Shown in pieces: positions 11,401-25,000 of a stretch of DNA of 64,000 nucleotides. Numbering within the stretch: position 1 is the stretch's first letter; each line of letters opens with the position of its first letter. The position numbers were made by a program, and so were the translations under genes. The DNA comes from Siderastrea radians (taxonomy: Eukaryota > Cnidaria > Anthozoa > Scleractinia > Rhizangiidae), in contig OZ024897.1 of assembly GCA_964017195.1 (NCBI GenBank), forward strand, positions 39,494,336-39,558,335, given 5' to 3'. Under the pieces are notes generated by a model. It saw only the letters and a program-made list of their open reading frames with translations. It was not told the DNA's origin and did no database searches.

Positions 11401-14400
11401 GTTATTTTATGCGTCTATCGGGTTATGGATGCACGCTATTGAATTGGATTGAGCGAATTTCCCGGCTATGTTATAATGAATTTTATTGCACGATCTTCTA
11501 TGATATTTCCTTCAGCCGAGCGTTTTCTTGATATGTCTTTTCCTCAGGTGCAGCTAAGGTTGTTAGAGATCCGAAGTTAGGAAATGCTATCAGCCTTGAA
11601 CGCACAGGGGGAGGCTGGGTCGACTTAGGTAAGTTAGTTACTTCGATTAAATGATTGATGCATGGTGATACAACCGACTTGTGTATTTTTAAGAAAGTAT
11701 GTTAATCAAAAATCCTATACTGAATGTTAAAAATGCTGCAAATTCATGGTAATGTCGTGATGTCTGAAGAAGAGGCAACACCGCACGACATAACAAAGAA
11801 AAAAGTCGCCGTGGAAACTTGCAACATCAGTAGTATATCTTCATTCCAGAAACAGAAAACATTTTCTGCGGTGTTCCTGTAGAGGTCATGAAACAGGCAT
11901 ATACATGTTTGAGACAAAGAGAAACTGTTGTGGAAGCATGAGTTATAAGCGTGAATTTCCACTGAAGTTAGATATATTCCAAAAATAAAACGTCTAGGAG
12001 TGTTCCTATTACTGACAAAATGTTTTCGATTACGATCATTCAGAACATAATCCATGGAAAATATATTTTGTTTTTATAGACTTTACATAGGCATTCAAAT
12101 TGGTCTAATGCGAATAAGAGAACCTAATTGGTTCAATTATCATTGACTATTACTATGATACTGCCAGCGATCGCGTGTGTTATCAACGTATCGGTGAAAG
12201 CTTGGAAAGTAACCAGTTTTGGCAAATATGGCGTAAATGTCGTGTTTTTCCGATCGCAAACATTTAACTGCATCATTTACCTCTAAACTGCTCGTCCTTG
12301 ACCGTGTTCTATAGGTGCGTCGTTCACTTCATGGTGACTGTAGTAGTTTCTGGGTATTTTTTACAATCACAACTCAGTTAGTAACGATTAATATCTGTAC
12401 TGAATGACATTCGAGCTCACTGGAGCGTCAATTTACAAACGAACAAATTGCGATATGAAAAATTCAAACAATTTTCGTCCCAAAGTAATTGGACGTTTAA
12501 ATGTGTCCGGTATTTCAAGGACAAAAATTTGCAGTGGGAGGCCTCTATTATGTTAGAAATGCTATTTTCACCCTTTTCAGGACATCTCAACAACACTTGT
12601 TTCAATGATTTCACTACTTGTCAGCAAGGAATTTCATTCTCCGTTTGGCTTCAGTTCACTGTTGGAATGTATGTGATGTCTATCTCAAAATCTAACAGCT
12701 CAGTACTTTTAGTTCAAGTCCACGACAACAATAAACTCCTCATACAGCTGACGACCGGCTCCAATCTTTGGCTAATCAAACGGGATTGTTTTCCTGTGGG
12801 TTGGTTTCACCTGACGGTTACATGGAACAAGACGGGTAAGTTACATGCGCTTTTGTCTAAAGCTTTGGCTACGTACCAGGGGCCCGTTTCTCGAAAGTCC
12901 TGATAACTTTTCGTGCCCAGAAAGCCATTTTATCAGCGTAAAGTTTACCTTAAAGATTCAAATTTTGTTGGTTTTTAAAGCTAGGCAGTAGAATTATAGG
13001 TTGACAAACAAGTCGAGCTAGTTTGCGGGCTAAAATCTTCTACTTTTGTAGCCCCTGAAGAAGGTTTGTTTTGCAAACCGAAATATCGGGCAATTTTTTG
13101 TTTCATACATTTTTTTGCTTTACGTATTTCGTCTTCTGTGTCTTCTTTTCTTTAACTACCGTAAGGATCAGTCGTTCCGTATATATTTTTTTACTTAAAA
13201 TCTTCACCACCATTCCATAGATTTGGATTTTAAAATATAGCTCCGGGCCCGAAAAGTTACCGGGACTTTCGAGACAAGGGCCCCTGAGCTGCTTTTTTGT
13301 TTGTTTGTTTGTTTGTTTGTTTGTTTGTTTTCATAGTCAGACTGAGGCGTCATTTTGACCGGCACGCCTAACAAAAGAAGTTTTTGGGGAGAACTTCGAC
13401 TCCAAGTTGAAGTTTTCGCAATTTCAACACGTCAACAGTTCATTACTTTCCAAATCTACCTTCTCAAGGAAAAATTGCTTGTTTTCGTTTTACCTTAAAC
13501 AACCAGTTTTTAAAACTAGTTGAATCTTCGAGTTTGAGTAGAGTTAGCGTCACATCCATATCCTCTACCTCTCTCTCTACACAATATATTCAGCGGACAG
13601 TTAAGGGACCGTTCACTTTTTATGAGGTAGGGGGGGCTGGTGGGATTTGTGGGGGGGGCCATGTGAAAAAATTTGGCTTCAAAGGGGGGGGCCAGCCGAA
13701 AAAATATGGTGTGTAAAGAAGGGGTCACCAAAAAAAAATGCCTTTAAGTTTAGTAGTGACAGCATCTGTTATAATGCAAACATCAGTGCCAGAAGGCCAA
13801 AAATAGCGTTTCTAAGGTTCTGAAAATTCAAATTTTCCCGGGAAAGAATGCCCCCCGGACCCCCCTACTTTATTATACACCCAACGGCAACTCTACCCCA
13901 CCAAATGTTTCATTACAAAATACAGCCAAGGGAATGTAAACTCTTTTTTGGCCTCTGCTGGTCTGATTCTTAAAGAGCTAATAATAGTGTCCAAAATAAT
14001 GCTTTCAACCGGCATGAATTGTCTGTTTATGTACTTCAGAATAAACATTTACTTCTGCAGGACTTGAGTGTTAACTGATTGACTGTTTAATTTAAGCTTC
14101 ATGAGTTTTAGATTTACTTTTAATTATCACTTTTTCTTGTTTTCTCTTTTTTTGGGGGGGGTAGGGGGTCATCTCAAATATTTAGGACTACAAGGGGGGG
14201 CCAGGTAAAAAATTTCTAATGTAGAGGGGGGTCATTATATTTTACAGGTACTACCCATCAAATCCCACCAGCCCTCCCCCCCCACCCCACAAAAAATGAA
14301 CGGTCCCTAACTTTCCTTTCTTTAGAAATGTTGTACTATGAAAATGGCCTGCTCCTGTCGCAGTCCCAAGCACCAGTGCCAATAAACATGTCTTTACCTC

Positions 14401-17400
14401 CGGACGCAAGTCTGTTGTCTGTTGGAGGCTATAACGGACAGGGAGGGTTCTCTACTATGGGCATGAGTGACCTAGCCTTCTGGACGCGTTCGCTCTCGAA
14501 ACAGGAAGTAAAAGAGTCGTATTTGAAAAGTGAGTTTCAAACAAGATGGCATGACAACACATCCTTTAAAGAAGGCAGTGTAACCTTATCTTTAATTTGT
14601 CATGTTACTTCATTCAGTGTAGAGTCATATTCTGAAATACTAGGATAACCAGAAAGTGTGTCACCCAACAACGTCTATGTTTGTGACGATCACACATGTA
14701 TGATTACAAAAACAACTCTACGGTTACAGCAATTTACTAATAATTTCTTTGTTGTTTAAAAGGACTGATTTAAGGTCAATAATTAGCGCTCAAAACTCAC
14801 TGTTTACCATGAGGCCAGCTATTATTGTCTCACCATACACATATTGTTTTATTCACTTCGATGCAAAGTGCTCAGAAGTTTTGACTGCCGGCTTAATTGA
14901 TGCACAATCTGATAGTTCACGAACGAGTTTAGAGTTCAAGCTATTCTTTCGCTAGGAGTTATGAAGCCATTTTATCTTCGCTAGCAAGTTGAGGGTTATC
15001 ACGTTGTAAGTTCTCGTCCAATCAGACGTGGCGGTTGAGTTAGAGTTATGACGACGTTGTCTGACTATTCAAATGTTATTTGTTCTAGAGTTTTCATCAC
15101 CCTTCACGAGTCGCTGCCTTTCAAATCCTTGTCCATCAAACCAATGGTGTGAAGACGACAGCAACAAATCATGCAATTTTACTTGCATAGAGCCCGCAGG
15201 CTTCTACTGTGGTTTTGACAGCGATTATTGCCAGTGGCGGAACGCGTCCATCGATGATCAACATTGGAAGGAGTTTAGCAGATATGGCTCCCTACGTCAT
15301 GATCATACGGGGAACGCATGCGCAGGTGGAGTTCCTTCTTTTGATCTTATCTGATTCAGTTGTCATGATGACTAGCGTCAGTATACACTCGATTGAAAAA
15401 ACGTTGTCGTATGAAAAGTATAAACCATAAAATGTGAGACCCAAGGGCTTTCTGGGAAGTGTTCGTACAATAACTGCGTTTACATAATCAGCGAGTGGTT
15501 GTTTTCATACAGTACTAAAACAAAACAGTATTTCCTTATTTCCGAATAGTTTTCCAGCAAAAATTGTTTTAGTTCGTGAACGGATGCAAACTTTTGCAAA
15601 CTTCTTTCATTCGAGTGTATCCGCATGAACATCATAGCAGTTGTACAATTGACGGTGGATGTTTTTATTCATTCGAGTACTTAAAACTTTTAAGCTAGTG
15701 TCCTGTTTTATCTCAAAAAAATTTATTTCTTTTGACTTCTGTTTTAACCTTGTTTCCTTGTTTTAATTCTTGTTGTTGTTGTTGTCGCTCTTGTCTCATC
15801 TTTTGTTAACTTAGTTAATCGACTACCTATTAACTCTTTCACTTTCAAGATTTCCTTGGGTAACCAAAAAGAAATTTCATTAAGAAAAGCACTAGCCAAC
15901 AAGCAGAATCACAAAAACGTACAGCAAGCAGCCATTACTTGAAAATGCCAATTAAATAGATTCAAAAACATTGGTTACAAAACTCATAAATTAATTTTCT
16001 GCATCAACCATTTTTCATCAGGCTCGGGGAAATTTCTTGGTTTAGCTTCTCAAAGCAAACTCATCAGTGACGTCATCAGCAGAACATTTCCGAGTCCCAG
16101 TGTCCCTGGAAAAAATGTGTCCCTTTCCATGTGGTATTACATGGATGGATGGAAGACAAAGAATTTGTCCACTCTTCTTCAGAGCTCAACTGTGAACAAA
16201 ACATTGTTAACCGTCAGCAAAGATCAGACTCGACAATGGCAATATCTAAAGATTGAGTTTGCTGTTAACACTACTTTCCAGGTAAAATGGTATTAATTTT
16301 CCTTTTCGTCTGCTGAGCATAATGTGTTACAGTTGATAGATGTGGTCATGTCGTTGTAGCCTTGGGAAATTAAAACGCAAAATATTCTGGATTAACATTT
16401 TTCTTCATTCCGTTGAGTCTAGATCATCCTTCGTGGTGAGTTGTTTGGAGGAGGAGGAATTTTTCTGGATGACATTTTCGTTGAAACCTTCAGTAAGTGT
16501 TGCTTCTACAGGAAAATAATCTCGTTAAAAGAAGAAAGAGCAGCCAGAGTGTAATTTCTGTCGCTAGCTCTTTTAAACTCTTCAGTTGTAGTGTGTATAT
16601 ATATTTTTTTCTTTTATTTTAGATACGCCAGTTATTCTTTCCTGGAAAACAAATTATTCAAGCAATCTACAAAACTCAACTTCATTGTCTTGCATTGCTT
16701 CCCACGCATTGAATATCACGTGGTATCGTGACAACAGACCAATCAAACATGGCCAGCGTTACGTCATCCAAGAAGGCGACTTGGCTGATAAAAAAGTGAG
16801 TTTTCTGAAAGTCAAAGACGCTGACTGCCAATTGGCGGGAAAGTACACGTGCGTGGCGTCCAATGAGTACGGTAATAACCAGCGGCAGTCTACTCTTACC
16901 ATAATAGGTACGTTTATGGTATAAGACGCAAATATGGAATCTTTAATTGTCAACGTATCACTTAAGGCCTTTTCTGCAAACATAAGTTTTTTATCCCGAA
17001 TGTTCAGAAGTTGTTCATCAATCAGTTCTCGGTTACCAATGTGGTTGGCTATTGCTGTATTTATTTATTTATTTATTTAATTATTTATTTATTTATTTAT
17101 TTTTTTTTTGCAATTTTGGTTTTGTGAAGCGTTTGCACTGATAGTTGCATTTCAAGGCATCAAAACCAAAGTTGTTTTTCCAGGGGCGGCATTCATGTAG
17201 TTTTATTCATGTTTATTTGAAGGAAATATCTTTAAAATTGGGCGAAAGTGATGATACTGGCCCTGGGACTCGTAACCGGGAACTTCGTGTCAAACTTCCG
17301 ATACTTGTTGTCAATACTTAATGCATTCTAGTTTTGGTTTGTTTTTGCTTTTCGTTTCATATTTGTTGTATCTTCTGAGATCACTGAAAAATATTGTGTT

Positions 17401-19559
17401 CGTTGTTAGTTTTTTCTGCAAATTATAAATAAAATATCTGTACGTCAGATGATATAACGATTTGGAATTTGTCCATACCTTTTTAAAATATTTTTGTATC
17501 CTTTGAATTGATACAATAACAGATTCACCTCGTCCACCTTCAAAACTCGAGCTAGATCCATCAACAAAACAGATCACATGGAAAGAAATTTCTGGGTACG
17601 GGTGCCTCCCTAAGTCACGCTTTGTGGTGGAGTATAAGAAGAGTTCGTCTTTCACGTGGAGTACTGCTGGCTATTTTGACAATAGAACATTTGACCTCGT
17701 AAACCCTACCAAAGGGCAGCAGTATGACGTCAGGGTGTACGCCATAAACTCTGTTGGAAAAAGCCGTAGCAGGGTAAAGAGTTTCTGGACAAACAGTAAG
17801 TTCATTCTTTTTTAACGATGACCGTTTAGAGGGACAAGCCTGTTGTTAACAGCCGGCGAGATGGTTATGCGGATTTGACCTTGGCCAGCAAGTCATTTAA
17901 TTGGTGAACAGTTAAAATGTTTCGTCATTAAGACATTTCATTTCTAAAGGAAAGTGCCGTGAGTCAAAACCTGAACAGTTCTGGCGAATTTTCTTGGAAA
18001 ATGAGGTTAATCACTGAGCAAAGCTACATGGAGTACTGCTTCTCCTGCCCTGATTGCGGTGATAGCTCGTTTCATTAACGGTTTGCTTATAGACCCTGTT
18101 CGCATTTGGGTGACAAGAAACAGTGTGAACCAAGGACACAATTCATGACCAAGAATTAACTAGAACGACTCAACTAGAACTATTAAAATTTGAAAGTCGG
18201 TGCAACTACCAAATGAGACGAACAGATGTGCAAAAAAAATCCGGTCAGAAGTCCGAACATTCAAATGTCCTCTCATTACCTTTCAAGTGAATACGACCGA
18301 AAACCTTACGATTTTATGTACAGACTCAGAAGTAAGAACCACCTTGTACATTATAACAGGTATAAGCTCAATCGCTTTATTTTCATTTTGAATTGTTGCA
18401 CTTGATGACTTTATCCACAGACTCAAAAGTTGCGGAGTGAGGTTAGTTATTCCAGCAAAATTATTCTCGTTTGTTGCAAAAGAGGACAAAACACAGTTGC
18501 AAACGATTTTTGGCTTGTATTCTGAATTTTGATTTAAAAATTAGGTATCTTATGTTTCGAAATTCTTCTACAGTTGAACCAAGCGGAACTCGTCTTCTCG
18601 TCAACAACACGGCCGTCAAAGATGGCCAAAGAGTACTTGTGCAGAGAGGAGTGAAAGTGAATCTGCGATGCAGTGTTACAGCGGAACCAAGGCCAAGGTT
18701 TATATTTCGAATTCCAGATTTGGCCAATTCACCAGTTTACAGACAACTTATGGTCAGAGGGATAAGGTGGGAAATAGCAATAGATATAAGAAGCATGAAC
18801 TGTCGCAACTCTGGTGCGTTCATCTGTATGCCATATAATCTGCTGGGTAGTAAAGACACAGCTTCTGTGACTTTTGAACTCTTAGGTTTGTACAGTTTGT
18901 ATCATCTTTCTTTAAAAACTATTTTATTTTAATGTTTTGCTCTCCTGCTAAAGCTACGCAACATGACAATATGCGAAGTCGAAACCCAGAGCGCCTTCCG
19001 TATTCTGGTAGAATAAAGGGGTGTACCCATGAGAGGGTTTCAGGGGTTCCGGAACCCCCCTTTCGTAGTTTCAAATTTTGCAAATGCCTGATCTAATAAC
19101 GTCTGTTTCGCAAACTGAGTTTTCAAATGTCAATGAAAACGCTGCTCTAGACTGTCTTCGCTTCTCTGCCTTGTTCCAAAGCTGCTGGTTTCTCAAGAAC
19201 ACGATGAGCTCAAATATGTACTTCAGTTCTACGCCGATGACCTTCCATCGCCTTAGGTCGCCGACGTTGAACTCCTGCGATGGCCGCGAAAAAGGATGCA
19301 GCATGAAACTTCACTACCCGACAACGCGGTTAAAGCTTTAGCTGAATGCGACCACGGTTTCTATCCCAACACTCACCAGCTGTTACGAATCCTCTGCACC
19401 CTGCCAATAACCTCCGCAGAATTCGAACTATCTTTTAGTACAAACAAAGGGGTTAGTTTCTAAAGAAGCTGTGGTGCTGCGTCGGTGGGGACGTGGAACA
19501 CACAAGTTTGGATTTATCAACTGAGTTGATAAGGTAGATTGGCCACCGTAAAGAGGATT

Positions 19560-19595
<36 letters not shown>

Positions 19596-22035
19596 GCGAA
19601 GGGCTAACGAAGAGCTAACGCTCGAAACGTCAGCTTTCAATCTCTTTACGGTGTCCAATCTACCTTATCAACTCAGTTGATAAATCAAAAAATTTTGTGA
19701 TATTTTTAGTACTCTACGCCGATTGAAGACTTACTTAAGAGCAACTCTGTAATAAGCACGTTTCTCCTCTTTTCTTATAAAAATGAAAACATAACTTGAC
19801 GTCTGTGAGCAGACTACGCTTAATGAGGACGTTAAGTCGCCCTTTTGTTGTTATTTTTTGTTTGTTTTGTTTTGTTTTTTTAATACTGCACACAAGGCGT
19901 TGCGTATTTCCTTTTGTTGGAACGACATATTTGTAATCACATATTTTTCTTAAACACAGAACCCGATCCGCCGAAAACGTTCAATGTTGTTGTCATCAAC
20001 ATCACATCTGCTCTCGTCACCTGGACAGCCTACAAGTGCAATAATTTCACCAGCCCCAGTACTGTGGTGGTTCGGCACAGACAACAAGGACATAATACGT
20101 GGATCGAACAACTCTACAACAACCATGTGCAGGAGATAGTTATCACAGGACAATTTCAGTATGGGACAGTTTACGAGTTTAAAAGTCGATTGGTTTATGG
20201 TAGCCGAGTTGGTGCTTTCAGCCACACCCTCAGAACACTCTCTCCCGGTAAAACTATTTTTACTGTATTCATAAGTTAATCTATAGACTGTAAAACAGTC
20301 GCCTTTTTCCTCTTAAAACACGCAGAGTGGGATGCGAATCGCTGAAAGCGCAAATAACCACAAGGCACGATTTGAAAGTGTTGAAAGCGTGGATAATAAA
20401 TCTCAACATGAATATTTCTCACCACGTTAACACGAAATTTTGCGCCCAATAGAACTCAAAGAATTCTTCTATGCAGTGTCTGTAACGATACTCAGTGAAG
20501 CGTACAGAGAGGAACTGCGTGACAGACAGTCTGAAGAATTTGTCAAGTTACTTCATACCCGAGACTGAGATTTAAGCATAGAAAAACTATTCGTTTACGA
20601 TGGATACAGGTCGCAGTTGGAAGATCATTTATCGCTTGTGAAATTTTGTCGCTTGCTTTGCTGATTGGACAAACGACGAATATTTTTTTAACCAGTGAAT
20701 TTTCATCGTTCGCTTTACTGATTCAATACAATACAATACAATACAATACAATACACTTGATACAATACAATACAATACACTTGATACAATGCAATACAAT
20801 ACAATAGTTTATTTATCCACATAACACTGAGGAGCTTACAAAAACTCGTTAAAACGTGCACGTGCACAATAAGCTATATACTATATACAAACAAACAAAC
20901 AATAAAACTATAATACATTGACTCTTAATAACGAACTTACTACCCCTCCCAAGAGTGTTTTACTGGTGATTCGACGAATTCACCAGTAAAATTTCATCTT
21001 TCGCGTTGCTGACTGGACGAACGGTAGTGAAATCGTCTAAGTATTTCATTACGCAATTGCAAACGCCCAACACTTTTATCTAAAATTATAATCGAAAACC
21101 AGGAAAGAAATTCGACGTTCAGCGGCCTGTATTCAGACCGCTGAAGGAACCAATCGAAATGCTTCTTTTCAGTTATACAAACTTAAGTGTATATTGTGTC
21201 CTTTCGATATTTCTCGAGCTTACGAGTGCCTAAGATCCGTTGGTGGACTTTCTTCAGTTTTTCACTCTGATCAAAAACCCTTCTTATTTTTTTTGACAGC
21301 AACCTTGTATGGCTGCTTATGAATGTTTTTTTCTTCGGTAATTCATGATTCCAAATTTGACCACTTAATGCAAATCGTGAAGATGTGGTCATTATAAAGG
21401 TGCCGTCAAATTGTCTTTTACAACAAAAAAAGTCAAATGGAGATTTTATCAAGACAGAAAAAGAAAGGTATGATGCGAAAGAACCTGGATTTTATTTGAC
21501 TTTGAAAACCAAGCAGGCTGGTAAAGATTAGACAGCCTGTAAGTGGTTTGAGCTCACGAGTCATATACCGACCTTGTTCACTCTGTTATGTAATCTGCGT
21601 AATAATAAGTTAACAAAATTATTATTTTTACTAGTGACTGAAAATCTGGGAACTATAATCAAGCTCAGTTCGCTTTAATTTTTTTCTCTAGAACTGATTC
21701 CCGCCACTGGCGAGGACTTCCGCTTCAAACTGCAGCAAAAAAAATTCTTTTTTGCCAATTTGCTGTGGAATGTAATCCTTTCCAAGCGATGAACTCTCCT
21801 TCCAAACTGCTTACAAAGTTCCAGTTTTGAAGTCATTTTCTTTCCAAATGGACGATAAACTGTGCTTCAGCATGATTTATTTAAAGAGGAGACCTCCCTC
21901 GTACAAGCCTGGTGGTTTCTGGAGGTCCCCTCGCCACTCTAATTTAACTTACAAATAGATCAATTTTATAATAAGCAGTAAGTTATTTCTCATTAACCCT
22001 TAATTTCTCTCTTTCTTTCTTTTCTATCTTTCTTG

Positions 22036-22066
<31 letters not shown>

Positions 22067-25000
22067 AAAACTGCATGCAATAATGGCAAAAATCTGGCAA
22101 GCGCGTCAGTTTGACGGTTTGACACATGATCATCATCAGGCTGGGCTCGCCGGTTCAGGACGTAAAAGTTGCATGAATCTAAGTAAGCTCTAAAGCAGAG
22201 TCAAAAGCAGGTTCAACAACGTTTTCTTGTAATCCCAACAGCTTCTTAAAAGCTGCTCGATATTCCCTGCTTCTTGCGCAGTAGATGAGCGGGTTGCAAA
22301 CCGAGTTAAAAAGCGCGAAGGATTCGAACACTGCCTCCAGTGCAAACAACCCAACGGTTGAAGATATGCGAGATGTTAAGACAGCTCTGAAGAACGTTAA
22401 GGGCACAAAAGTAACCAACGCTGCTCCAATAACAAACGAAGTGGTTTTCAAAGCTTTGTTTTCCTTTAAAAAAGTTTCTTTGGCCTCGGCAGAAACTTGC
22501 TGGGTCTTGATTTTCAACTTCTGTTTACGAGCTTCGTGATAAACAGCGATGTGACAGAAAATAAGAACACAAATACTAGATAGTATTGTGAGCACGCGAA
22601 AAATGGTAAAGAAAACGCTAGCATTGTTGACAAACATTGAAAATAAAGAAGGAAAAATTGCGATTGACCAGGCTGTCAAAACAGCCCCGACCAAGCGACA
22701 TTTAGTGATGATATCATGGTATTTATACGTGTATTTTATTGCGATATACCGCTCGATGCTTATTAACGTCAAATGTTGCATTGAAGCGATAGCTAGAGTC
22801 CCAGATGTGATGAATCGAAGACCGCAAAAGTCAGATGCAAAGCTGCCTGCACCTGTGAGGCGATATATTTGATTTGCAACAAAAACTGGTTGTCCTAGCA
22901 CGCCAGTCATCAAGTCAGTTCCCGATAAACAGGCTAGCAGTGCGTTGTACTTGTTTCTGAGCCGAGAATTTGTTTTGACGGCCATCATTACAAGGATGTT
23001 AAAAAATATGGTACATGGACATACGAGCAAGTTAATGATTGTTAGCGATATAAGCGTGGCTGACATTTCACTGGTAAGGAAGCTTGGTCTCCATTCTGGC
23101 TTTCCATTTTCGGCAAGATGAAAACTGCACCCGTCTGACGGTGTCCCATTTGACGAGTTCATTCTCACTGTGGAGTTCAAAATTCTCTGCGTTCACTGAA
23201 AATTTATTGTTTCAACTCACCTTTGACTAGTTAATTTTCAAAACATTCATAGAGTGGCTAAGCCCTGTCGTAATAAACTCAGACTGATTCTCGGTTTTAT
23301 CTCCATTAGCCTGACCGTCGGAACACGAAAAGGCCAATTTAAGAATCTGTTTATTGTTTTACTGAAGAAAAAGCTCGCGCACATAAGTGGAACGGAGCCT
23401 AGAAAGAGAGCCCTCGATAAGTTGTGGCGAGTTGTACGTTTAATTATTGGTCACAATTTAAAAGCAGTACTTAATGCGGCAAGCGTGAAAGAGCTAAGAA
23501 AGCGGCTGATTTTTCCGGCACTACGTATTTTGAAGGGCTTGAAATTCGACAGGCGGTAAGACAAAGGTTAAGTTGTACAGTTCTTTCAAAAAATTCTTTC
23601 ATCAAACTTACTTTGAGGTCAAGATTCTTAATAAGTGCATGTGATTTCATATGGAAATCCCTTCAGCGATGACGCAAATACAATTGCACAATTGTGGAGA
23701 AGATTAATTCTCTGTTACTTTAAGGTTTAAAGGAGATTTTTGCCAGTAATCATCACCTGATACACTATAGAAAGTGATCGAATCTGGAATCATCAAAAAA
23801 ATAGCATGTTTAACCTAATTTTAACCATTAGTTTGTTTCCATTATCGTAAACAACTTTCATGTGTATTTGTTGATTTAATATGTTTAGGAGACAATTTAA
23901 AAATCTGGGTTTTAATCGGAGCGAAAAAAGAGTCTATTCGTAAAAATATCTGCTTGCATAATCGCTGACTAACGATACTTAGCAACCTTGTTCTGACCTG
24001 ACGCAGATTATGGAAATGTTGATGTTCAAAGGAGTCGCCATCCTAACCTTTAGAAATTTGCTTATGAGTCAAGAACGTAAAATTAAAATCGAGGATTGTT
24101 TTTTTCTCTTAGTAACCGAAAACCTTACATTTATTCTGCGGTAGCACCTGATAATGACGCAATTTGCTTATGAGTCAAGAACGTAAAATTAAAATCGAGG
24201 ATTGTTTTTTTCTCTTAGTAGCCGAAAACCTTACATTTATTCTGCGGTAGCACCTGATAATGACGCAATTTGCTTATGAGTCAAGAACGTAAAATTAAAA
24301 TCGAGGATTGTTTTTTTCTCTTAGTAGCCGAAAACCTTACATTTATTCTGCGGTAGCACCTGATAATGACGCAATTTCTTGGCAAGGTAAAACCCTTAGC
24401 GGACCTCGGTTTTGAAAGATGAAGCTGAGCGAAGAGTAACTACAACTTATGCTAAACGCAAAGCTTGTGACCGACAACTGAAAATCAGTTTCCAATTATC
24501 TTTTTCTCTAATATCGATAAAATCTTACAAGACTAAAATGCATGGCAAACAAGTTGGTTCCTGACACGCTATCTATGAACACAGAGAAACACAAGCTATC
24601 TTTAATTCGGGGCAAAACTGCTTTTTTTTTAATTTGGAAAAATTTCCCCAATATTTTCCCCAGTACGGACCGGGACAGCTGGTAAAGTAAAGATAAACCC
24701 GACACAGTGGAAAAGATCTTTACTTGACACAAAACAGTCAAGTTTGTTCATTTTTTTCGAAAACATAAATCAGTAAACTGATAAATTCGTGAGCAGTCCA
24801 TTGTAGCGGCCTGTGTTGGCCTTTTCATCAATCCTTTGTTCGCTAATCTGAGAGGTTTATCTATACGACTGTTTCAAGAGCGTTGGTGGGAAGGGTAATT
24901 AAAATTTGAAAATTAACGATGAGTGAGTGGGAAGGTTAGCTTATAGTCTGCATTTAATTTAATTCACCATGGCAGCTGATACTTTGTTTTCCTTTCTGCT

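Noticed and set aside
10141..11452. Paired open frames of 67-69 codons repeated 1,056 bp apart
   Set aside because: They repeat only because the whole segment is duplicated; they lie in introns and resemble no protein.
22285..22872. Plus-strand open frames inside receptor A
   Set aside because: Antisense shadows of the receptor; the same shadows occur in copy B.
23254..23559. Basic 101-codon frame on the plus strand behind receptor A
   Set aside because: The matching place in the other unit (near 31.13-31.40 kb) is interrupted by a stop and indels, so there is no sign of coding constraint.
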